From Terriglobia bacterium (GTDB lineage Bacteria > Acidobacteriota > Terriglobia > Terriglobales > Acidobacteriaceae): a DNA stretch of 64,000 nucleotides. The first letter of the stretch is position 1; the number at the start of each line of letters is the position of its first letter. Shown here one piece after another: positions 43,060-49,870 of this stretch. The position numbers were made by a program, and so were the translations under genes. The stretch spans positions 24,369-88,368 of the forward strand of contig JAIQFT010000024.1 of assembly GCA_020073185.1 (NCBI GenBank). Reading direction: 5' to 3'. Below the pieces are notes generated by a model. That model was not told the origin of the DNA. It did not search any database and was given only the letters and a program-made list of their open reading frames with translations.

Positions 43060-43598
43060 ATCTCTATCTCATGCGCGCGTCCCACCGTCGGTGGCAGGCG
43101 GGAGTGACGCTCCTGGAAACCATGATCGCGACCTCCATCCTGTTGGTGGGGGTGGTGGGGCTCATGGGTCTGCTTAGCGTTTCGGTCCTGCAGAACGCCA
43201 ACCAAGGCGAGAACGCCACGCGCACTACGGAGTATGCACAGGACAAAATGGAATCGCTGATGGCGCTCACCTTCAACGACGGATCGACTGACACGCGGAC
43301 CTATCCTGCCGCCGCGACGGGGGGAACCGGCTTAGGGGGAACGATGGCGGCCAGCGCCACTGTAGGGGGATTGAACGCCGGCTCTCCGGTCTCGAGTTAC
43401 GTGGACTACCTCAATTCGACAGGCACGTTGTCAACCAGTTCTACTGGCGCCGTTTACATCCGGGTGTGGCGGATCACTACCGATTCAACGGCTCGGGTGA
43501 AGACGATCACCGTGGTTGCTGCGGCGACCCGGACAAACGGGGCATCCTTCGCGGCGGCTCGCACCACGCTGTCCTGCTACAAGGTGAACTTGCAATGA
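43056..43598 (+). CDS. PilV-like minor pilin (module A)
   Basis: 180 residues. The prepilin motif G-VTLLETMIATSILLVGVVGL is typical for PilV/GspI-like proteins with the sequence LLExMIAxSIL. The remaining globular part is Ser/Thr/Gly rich. Start ATG 43056 overlaps the stop of the preceding gene (ATGA), so translation is coupled; a longer frame from 43041 is not needed. It assembles with the neighbouring GspH-, PilW- and PilX-like products in known systems. Confidence 0.85.
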   Translation: MNLYLMRASHRRWQAGVTLLETMIATSILLVGVVGLMGLLSVSVLQNANQGENATRTTEYAQDKMESLMALTFNDGSTDTRTYPAAATGGTGLGGTMAASATVGGLNAGSPVSSYVDYLNSTGTLSTSSTGAVYIRVWRITTDSTARVKTITVVAAATRTNGASFAAARTTLSCYKVNLQ

Positions 43599-44320
43599 AG
43601 AGGGGTATTCGATCTCGGAAAAGGCTTGCCAGCGCTGGCTTCTCGTTGCTGGAGTTACTGGCCAGCGTGGCAGTCATGACCGTCGTGGCTGGCGCGGCCA
43701 TCGCCGCCCTCGGCTATTCTCAAAAGTCCTATACCTCAACGCAAGCCAGGGCCAACATGCACGCTGGCGTCCGCAGCGCGGCCGAACTCATGGGCCAGGA
43801 GATCGGCCAGGCGGGGGCGGCGGTCAATGGCACCGGCGTTTATCCCCAAGGTATCTTAAGCTCGTCGACCGCCACGACGCTGACGATCATCGGCGACATT
43901 AATGGGGACGGGTCCCTGGTCCAGGTGCAATACGTTTGCGACGCATCAACTTCACACACGCTAACCCGTTCAGTGACTCCTTATAGCGCGTTGGCCTCCA
44001 TCAACCCTGGTGTCGTCCTGGTGGACAATGTGTATCCGAATCCAGGCGGAACCGCCTGCTTCCAGTACGCATCCAGCGTGACCGCCGGCGGTTCCACATT
44101 CATCCCCGGCGTCGCATTCACGATTACCGTGCAAACTCCGTACAGGGATATGCAATCCGGCGCCTACATCCAGATGACGAAGTCGTTCCTGAACCTTTCG
44201 CCGCGTAACATTTTGGCAGGCATTGATATGGCGAACGCCACGGGAATGACAAGCCGATTGCTGGCAACGCCGGCGGGATTAGCCGTAAGCGCAGGAAGTC
44301 CGAACGAGGAGTGGCGCTGA
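43595..44320 (+). CDS. PilW-like minor pilin (module A)
   Basis: 241 residues from ATG 43595, overlapping the previous stop codon by ATGA. Prepilin site G-FSLLELLASVAVMTVVAGAA. A PilW-like arrangement follows: a helix with MHAGVRSAAELMGQEIGQAG, then a beta-rich region with Cys pair (VQYVCDAS; TACFQYAS) and near the end VQTPYRDMQSGAYIQMTKSF, as in other PilW proteins. The 3' end overlaps the PilX-like gene. Confidence 0.85.
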   Translation: MKRGIRSRKRLASAGFSLLELLASVAVMTVVAGAAIAALGYSQKSYTSTQARANMHAGVRSAAELMGQEIGQAGAAVNGTGVYPQGILSSSTATTLTIIGDINGDGSLVQVQYVCDASTSHTLTRSVTPYSALASINPGVVLVDNVYPNPGGTACFQYASSVTAGGSTFIPGVAFTITVQTPYRDMQSGAYIQMTKSFLNLSPRNILAGIDMANATGMTSRLLATPAGLAVSAGSPNEEWR

Positions 44321-45720
44321 TCCTGGCCCTCCTGATCTTGTTGACGCTGTCCGCGTTGACGGCGTCACTGATTTCTACTACGCAGACAGAAATCTGGACG
44401 ACCACGAATTACCGTGTCATGACCCAAGCCCGCTACGCGGCGGAAGCGGGTGCGCAACGGGCTGCGCTTTGGCTCGCCAATCCGAACGACGACTCCACAA
44501 TGTACACGGCGCCTACTAGCTATTCGGGATTCACCGGCACGAATCCGGTGCAGGACACCTCCGGTCACGCGATCATCCTGACCGCCGATGGCGCCACCAC
44601 CGCTTATTACCCGGACACGACGATCAAGACCAACTTTGCCAACGCTCTGACCAACCAGTCCGTGCCGAACATGTCGGGGGCTACGTTTGCCGTGACCGCC
44701 ACGCTGATCTCCCAGACAGCCGGTACCCCGCCCGCGCAGGTATGGGAAATCAATTCCACCGGAAGCATAGCCGGCGTGCGCTCGGCGAAGGTGTCCGTGA
44801 GGGAGAGAATCGAGCGGGTGGTTAGTTCCACGCCGGCTTATGCCGTTTTTGCGACGTCGACGGCGTGCAGTGCGCTGACCTTCAGCGGCAACGTGACCAC
44901 GGACAGCTTCAACTCGGACAACGGAACTTACGCTGCCACCCGCGCCAATTCCGGCGGTGATATGGGCACAAACGGAAGCCTTCTGGCCAGCGGCTCTCCC
45001 GGTGTCACCATCCACGGGGCCTTTTCCAGCCCGCTCGGAGCCAGCAAGGGCGCCTGCCCCGCGAACTCCTACAACTGGAGCGGCAGCGGAAGCATTGACA
45101 ACGGGGTGACCCACCTTTCGGCGGCATGGACACCCCCGCCCCCAATGGCTCCGACCGGCACTCCCACTAGCTCGTCGATCGTTCTGGGCAGTGGCTGCTC
45201 AAAATTCCCGGCTGGTAGTTGTTCAGGCTCGGGCGGGAATATCACGTTGAACCCTGGTACCTACAACGCCCTGATCAGCAGTGGTACGGCGACGGTCCAC
45301 TTGACAGGCGGCAGCAGCAGTTGCAACGTCTACAACTTCTACAGCCTGACCACGAGCGGATCTTTCGCCTTTGCCGTGGACTCCGGCAAGGTCTGCATTG
45401 TGTTCACTTCTCCTAGCAGCCCGATTACGGCAAGTGGTAGCTGGCTGAGTAATTCGAGCGGAGTCCCCTCTAACCTGCAGATCAACTACTCGGGAACTGG
45501 CAACTTTCCGTTATCGGGTTCTTCGGCCACCTACGCGATAGTTAACGCTCCCAATGCCCCGGTCACGGTCAGCGGAAGCAACGACTGGTATGGTTCTATC
45601 ATTGCCAAGTCAGTGACCGCGAGCGGGGGCGCCAAGTTCCACTACGATCAGGCGTTAGGAAGCAGCACCGCAAGCGCAAGTAAGTTCCACGTTAGTTGGT
45701 TCAATTGGAACAAGTTTTGA
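44311..45720 (+). CDS. PilX-like minor pilin, start uncertain (module A)
   Basis: 469 residues as opened from GTG 44311, but this GTG encodes the V of RGVALILALLILLTL, the core of a PilX-type N-terminus. In frame upstream (to a stop at 44224) lie basic residues ISRKRRKSERG that look like the authentic leader, yet no ATG, GTG or TTG is available there. A rare ATT start (44257 or 44278) or a frameshift is needed. The rest is Ser/Gly-rich with a beta-helix-like C-terminal half (SSIVLGSGCSKF; NITLNPGTYNALISS; APVTVSGSNDWYGSIIAKSV). Confidence 0.75.
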   Translation: MALILALLILLTLSALTASLISTTQTEIWTTTNYRVMTQARYAAEAGAQRAALWLANPNDDSTMYTAPTSYSGFTGTNPVQDTSGHAIILTADGATTAYYPDTTIKTNFANALTNQSVPNMSGATFAVTATLISQTAGTPPAQVWEINSTGSIAGVRSAKVSVRERIERVVSSTPAYAVFATSTACSALTFSGNVTTDSFNSDNGTYAATRANSGGDMGTNGSLLASGSPGVTIHGAFSSPLGASKGACPANSYNWSGSGSIDNGVTHLSAAWTPPPPMAPTGTPTSSSIVLGSGCSKFPAGSCSGSGGNITLNPGTYNALISSGTATVHLTGGSSSCNVYNFYSLTTSGSFAFAVDSGKVCIVFTSPSSPITASGSWLSNSSGVPSNLQINYSGTGNFPLSGSSATYAIVNAPNAPVTVSGSNDWYGSIIAKSVTASGGAKFHYDQALGSSTASASKFHVSWFNWNKF

Positions 45721-45738
45721 GATCGAATCCGGAGCGCC

Positions 45739-46953
45739 GTGACTAGCCTGTTGCCCATTGCCGTGTTGTGCCTGTGCGCCGCCGCCTTGATCTGGGAAGT
45801 TGCCTATCAGGCATCGAGGCTGCGAACTTGGGCCGGATACTGGGACATACTTGCGCGAGTCAAGGCGCTTCCGCTGCGTTGGAAGAAGTCTGCCAGACGG
45901 GACAAGGGCGATCTTCTCCTGCGCGGAAAGCATCGCGGAAAACCGATCGTAATTCGCTTTTCGCGATCGGACTTTTCCCCTGAACTACGCCTGACGATGC
46001 AGGTTCCGGTTCAACTGACTCTGTCTGCCACGCCTTGCAGCGCCGCCTCCCGCGACCTGAGCGGCGTGCCCCTCCGCATCGGAGATCCGTATCTGGACGC
46101 AGCTTACGTATTCCGCTTCAAGAACCATGCAGACGCGCGGAGTTTTCGTTTGACCAACTCCGTTGAGGAATTGAGAACATTGTGCAAGGCAGGCGCGGCT
46201 TTCCTGTCCGTGGGCGACGGTGGGATCGAGTTGAGTTTGCCGGTGGTGCCGGACGATCTGTCGACTAGGCTTACGGCCTACCTGGACGCCATGGCCCAGT
46301 TCGCGGCCAGGATTGCGGAGTTGCCAGGGGAGACTCACCCGCGCTCGGTTCCCAACAACCCGCGCCGCTTGCAATGGAGCACGAAGGTTGCCATAGCGAT
46401 TGCCGTCGGCTGCGTTCTCATCGCCGTCGCCGGCTTCCCCCTCCCGCAGCAGGATTTGCAGACCATGAGCGCCATCACCCTGGGGGATGGATCGGCCATG
46501 GATTACCGCGACGCGGTTCTGATTCCCCGGGTCCAGAATTGGCGGCTGGCCAATGCCGCCGACCTCCCTGCCGGACCACCGCATTCAGGTGAGGGACCAC
46601 TGTTCCCGCTACGCCTCCACCCTTCGAGCTTGCCGGAGGACAGCGAGTCGGTATACGTCCTGCAAGGTGTAGATGACTCTAAACGCATTTGCGTCCTGCT
46701 CAACGGAAAGCTGGTCTACGATGCGCGCTACGAAAAGCTCGCCGCCATCGCCCGCGTTTCCAACGAGGAATTGAAAAACGTGAACTGGGACCCGGCTTCC
46801 AGTGAAGCGGACTTGCCCAGTAGCGCAGATGGGCTCCTTGTTGTGGTAGACCCTCAGGACGCGAAGGGCGCATTCATCCTAGTCGCCAAAAACGGGCGTC
46901 TGGAATCGTTCACCCCGTCCGATTTTCGCGAGGTGAAGATGATAGGTTGGTAG
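45739..46953 (+). CDS. Membrane protein of unknown function within module A
   Basis: 404 residues from GTG 45739. One N-terminal span (SLLPIAVLCLCAAALIWEVA), a cytoplasmic domain to about 215, a second span (VAIAIAVGCVLIAVAGFPL) and a C-terminal exported domain (YVLQGVDDSKRICVLLNG). No family recognised. It lies 18 nt after the PilX-like gene and has no counterpart in module B, so it was inserted into A or lost from B. The first domain resembles proteins that sense or bind small ligands only in general beta/alpha pattern. Confidence 0.55.
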   Translation: MTSLLPIAVLCLCAAALIWEVAYQASRLRTWAGYWDILARVKALPLRWKKSARRDKGDLLLRGKHRGKPIVIRFSRSDFSPELRLTMQVPVQLTLSATPCSAASRDLSGVPLRIGDPYLDAAYVFRFKNHADARSFRLTNSVEELRTLCKAGAAFLSVGDGGIELSLPVVPDDLSTRLTAYLDAMAQFAARIAELPGETHPRSVPNNPRRLQWSTKVAIAIAVGCVLIAVAGFPLPQQDLQTMSAITLGDGSAMDYRDAVLIPRVQNWRLANAADLPAGPPHSGEGPLFPLRLHPSSLPEDSESVYVLQGVDDSKRICVLLNGKLVYDARYEKLAAIARVSNEELKNVNWDPASSEADLPSSADGLLVVVDPQDAKGAFILVAKNGRLESFTPSDFREVKMIGW

Positions 46954-46994
46954 CTCGCGACGCCGGTTGCCCCCATTTCGCTAGGGAGATTCTG

Positions 46995-47057
46995 ATGAGC
47001 GCGAGGTCGATAATCGCGAACTCAAAGCTAAGGGACCATACGAGGGAAGTGCGATGA
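46995..47057 (+). CDS. Possible 20-residue leader ORF
   Basis: ATG 46995 preceded by AGGGAG opens a 20-codon frame whose TGA overlaps the ATG of the next gene (ATGA). It may couple translation of the coiled-coil protein. Only spacing and the ribosome site support it. Confidence 0.25.
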   Translation: MSARSIIANSKLRDHTREVR

Positions 47058-47602
47058 AGCGGATACCTGTTCTGGTCTGCGCGGTAGCTTCGCTGTTCTG
47101 CTGGTTCGCGGGAGCCATGATGTGGGCGCAGTCTGTCCAACCGTCGCTCCCCGACGTTGCCAGGCAGAAGCCCACCGCCAAGGCTACGAGAGTGGTCACC
47201 AACGACGAGATCCCGCCCAGCCCGCTGGCCGACAATCCGGCCACTTCCTCCTCCGCGGCCTCAGCTGCGGCAGCCGGTTCTGGGACAAAGCCCGCCGTCC
47301 ACAAAGACGCCGACAAGGGCACCGCGTCCGCCGAGAAGCCGACCAAGCTCCAGGAACTGATGAACGAGAACGAGAGTCTGGAGAAGATCATCAAGCAGAT
47401 GCAGGAGAAGATTGACGCCACCAATGATCAGGACCGCATTGCTGCCCTCAGCGACGTCATGAAGCACACCATGGAACTCCTGGCTGAGAACCGGCAGGAA
47501 ATTGACGCACTGAAGGCCAGCGACGCCGCAAGCGGCCAGTCCGCTGCCGCTCAACCGCCGACTGTTCTGCCCGCGACCTCCGCGCAAGGCCCGCCTAAAT
47601 AG
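47054..47602 (+). CDS. Exported coiled-coil protein (module A)
   Basis: 182 residues. Signal peptide (VLVCAVASLFCWFAGAMMWAQ), then VTNDEIPPSPLADN, an Ala/Ser-rich linker and a coiled coil (LQELMNENESLEKIIKQMQ to LLAENRQEIDALK). It is a clear paralogue of 52562-53104, with the shared phrases VTNDEIPPSP, EKPTKLQELM and SLEKIIKQ. Each copy closes a minor-pilin module, so the protein may aid pilus assembly or envelope passage; that is inference. The TAG stop directly abuts duplication boundary copy B. Confidence 0.75.
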   Translation: MKRIPVLVCAVASLFCWFAGAMMWAQSVQPSLPDVARQKPTAKATRVVTNDEIPPSPLADNPATSSSAASAAAAGSGTKPAVHKDADKGTASAEKPTKLQELMNENESLEKIIKQMQEKIDATNDQDRIAALSDVMKHTMELLAENRQEIDALKASDAASGQSAAAQPPTVLPATSAQGPPK

Positions 47603-47712
47603 TGATGGTGGCGCATTCCGAAAGTAACCTCGCAGGCAGCTAACTGCCACGCCGATTGCCCAGATCACCGCCCGGGTGACCAACGTAGCTGTCCTTCCGT
47701 TATCTAGTTGCG
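47602..47712 (+). repeat. Duplication boundary copy B
   Basis: 111-nt relative of 41971-42079, including the tail of the DUF4440-like coding sequence, here without the gene. It marks where the second copy of the module begins. Confidence 0.8.
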
Positions 47713-47809
47713 ACCGATTTCCCGTGGAATCCTGTAAATGTTTCGCTCCCCCTCCCCCAATTATCCGGCTGCAAGGCAGCCGTGGCACAACATTCGACAG
47801 CCAGGCGCG
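47713..47809 (-). repeat. Dispersed ~97-nt repeat, copy B (inverted)
   Basis: The reverse complement aligns to 42162-42258 at roughly 80%, including GTCGAATGTTGTG, CAGCCGGATA and CATTTACA. It is opposite in orientation to copy A although the flanking duplication is direct. The remaining 125 nt before the next gene show no feature except GGAG at its ribosome site. Confidence 0.75.
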
Positions 47810-47934
47810 CTGCCCTCGTGGGGCGGTCGTGCGCAGGAAGAGGATGATGCGATGAGCGGTACCAATGGCTCAAGTAGTTACACCGTGCTCTGTTGTGGCG
47901 AGCCACGTACCACCGTTATTCCCGGAGAACTTCG

Positions 47935-48573
47935 ATGAGGAGCTCAAGGAAAACAGTTCATCGGTATGACAGGACCCCGCGGCTGCGATCACTGCGGGTG
48001 GCCGGCTTCTCCATGCTGGAGCTGATGATTGTGCTCGCCATGGTCCTGGTTGCGGCCACCGTTGCCGTTCCCTCAATGATCACGGTGGTGGCGAATACTC
48101 GGCTGCGACAGGGCATGGGCAGTCTCTCCACCCTGTATCAGAACAGTCGCGCGTTGGCGGTGAAACAGAACAAGATTACGCGGGTCCGTTTCCAGCTCAG
48201 CAACAACAACTGGGTGGCATACGTGGACAACGGAATCAGCCCGAGCGGGCTCACGACATCAGCGCCCCAGCTTTGGTTGCCAATGAGGTTCGCCAAAGTA
48301 GACGCGCCGTCGGGAACCGCTCCCGAGCCCCTGGATGCCGCGGCGTGTGGCTCTTCTTCGATCTCGCCCGACACAACCGACGACACCTACTTCAATCAAA
48401 TGGGTACCCCCTGTCTGTACAGCGGCGGTAGCTGCTCCAGCAACCAGTCATACGCGTACTACTTCACCTACCAGGGCAGCATGAACATGAGCACGGCGTG
48501 GGCGGCCATGTGCGTTTCGCCCGCCGGCCGGATGAAAGCTTGGTATTGGGACGGTGGCGCGTGGAAAAACTAG
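47935..48573 (+). CDS. GspH/FimT-like minor pseudopilin (module B)
   Basis: 212 residues from ATG 47935 (GGAG at 47923-47926). A long basic leader (RSSRKTVHRYDRTPRLRSL) precedes the prepilin site G-FSMLELMIVLAMVLVAATVA. The GspH-like body follows (RLRQGMGSLSTLYQNSRALA; VRFQLSNNNWVAYVDN). Counterpart of 42469-43059 in module A, but sequence beyond the N-terminal helix has diverged widely. Followed by PilV-, PilW- and PilX-like genes. Confidence 0.87.
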   Translation: MRSSRKTVHRYDRTPRLRSLRVAGFSMLELMIVLAMVLVAATVAVPSMITVVANTRLRQGMGSLSTLYQNSRALAVKQNKITRVRFQLSNNNWVAYVDNGISPSGLTTSAPQLWLPMRFAKVDAPSGTAPEPLDAAACGSSSISPDTTDDTYFNQMGTPCLYSGGSCSSNQSYAYYFTYQGSMNMSTAWAAMCVSPAGRMKAWYWDGGAWKN

Positions 48574-48584
48574 CGAGGAAGTCT

Positions 48585-49124
48585 GTGAGCAAAATCCTGC
48601 AAGCGCGGAGACGTAAGCGGCAAGCCGGGTTCACGATTTTGGAAGCGATGATCGCCGGCTTCATCCTGATTTTCGGGCTGCTTTCGATCACGGCCTTGTT
48701 TGCGACCGCAATCGGCAATAACGGCCGCAGCCGGGTGGACACCACTGCAACCATGCTTTCCCAGTCGGTCATCGAGCAGATCACGGCGGTGCTGGCGCGC
48801 GGGGGGCCGTCCCAAATGACCGATTGCGCCTCGACGCCAACCACCTGGACCATCAACACCAACACCGGCGGCGCTGACCTGAGCGGGTCAGGCATTGATT
48901 TCACACAGGCGAGTCCGCCCTCCGGGTACCACATGAATTTCGTCGTCTGCAATGGCGGCGGCGAAGCCGGAACGCAGGCTACCTACGACGTGCGCTGGAA
49001 CGTCACCCAGGTTTCAGTCAACACCTACCTGGTAACGGTAGCGGCGCGGCCCCAAGGCATGACTACGGGGCGTTTTACTTTCGCTTTGCCGGTCACTTTC
49101 CGGACGTTTGTGGGACCGCAATAA
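48585..49124 (+). CDS. PilV-like minor pilin (module B)
   Basis: 179 residues from GTG 48585, with GAGGAAG upstream. A basic leader (KILQARRRKRQ) leads to A-G-FTILEAMIAGFILIFGLLSI, the PilV-type prepilin helix with Glu at +5. The globular part holds a Cys pair (TDCAST; FVVCNGG) that may be a disulfide and ends in a beta hairpin (NTYLVTVAARP). Counterpart of 43056-43598. Confidence 0.87.
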   Translation: MSKILQARRRKRQAGFTILEAMIAGFILIFGLLSITALFATAIGNNGRSRVDTTATMLSQSVIEQITAVLARGGPSQMTDCASTPTTWTINTNTGGADLSGSGIDFTQASPPSGYHMNFVVCNGGGEAGTQATYDVRWNVTQVSVNTYLVTVAARPQGMTTGRFTFALPVTFRTFVGPQ

Positions 49125-49147
49125 GTTGACAGGAAGAGAGAGAGAGT

Positions 49148-49870
49148 ATGAATCGGAAGCGCCAAGCCGGGTTCTCCATGATCGAAATGCTGGTCGCCTG
49201 CGCCATCACCACCGTCATCATGGGCGCGATTTTCGGCCAGATTATTCAAGGCCAGAAATCTTCGGGTTCTCAAGCGGCGAAGATGGACCTGTTCCAGGAA
49301 TCTCGCCAGTTCATGGACCAGATGTCGCGCGACCTGCGCGTCTCCGGCTACCCCAACACCCGCAATTTTGACGCAGATCCCGTCAGCCCGGCGGCGGACA
49401 GCCCGCAGGAAGCTGTCGGATTGGTGAAGCTGGATGTAGGCGAGCTGTGGTTTGAATCGTCGATCGACGGCAGCGGAAATGTCTCTGTCATCCATTACAA
49501 GCTGGTCGCGACCGGTGCGGATTGCCCGTGCGTCGTGCGGAGCGAGACGCCCAAGGTTTCGGGGGATCCTCTGACCGGCCAGGGCGAATCCGATCAAACC
49601 GAAGTCCAGCACGTGCTCAACGGCACCACGTCGGACCCGATTTTCCAGGCCTACTACGCCGACGGCACCGCCGTGGCGCTTCCCATCGACATCACCAACA
49701 ATGCCATGGCCAACATCAACTCGGTCTCGGTCACGCTGAAGGTCCAATCGCCGCACCAGGACCTGCAAACGCATCAGAAGCCCACTTTGGCGTTGCTCTC
49801 TACGGTGCGGCTGAATAACTGTTCCGTCGCCTATCCCGCCACAACAGGCACGGTTATGGGGTGCAAATGA
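49148..49870 (+). CDS. PilW-like minor pilin (module B)
   Basis: 240 residues; AGGAAGAGAG precedes the ATG. Leader MNRKRQAG, then FSMIEMLVACAITTVIMGAI as prepilin helix. FQESRQFMDQMSRDLRVSGYP is the PilW-type helix leading into a beta region. VSVTLKVQSPHQDLQTHQKP near the end corresponds to VQTPYRDMQSG in module A. Cys pairs at DCPC and the C-terminus. The stop overlaps the next start (ATGA). Confidence 0.9.
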   Translation: MNRKRQAGFSMIEMLVACAITTVIMGAIFGQIIQGQKSSGSQAAKMDLFQESRQFMDQMSRDLRVSGYPNTRNFDADPVSPAADSPQEAVGLVKLDVGELWFESSIDGSGNVSVIHYKLVATGADCPCVVRSETPKVSGDPLTGQGESDQTEVQHVLNGTTSDPIFQAYYADGTAVALPIDITNNAMANINSVSVTLKVQSPHQDLQTHQKPTLALLSTVRLNNCSVAYPATTGTVMGCK

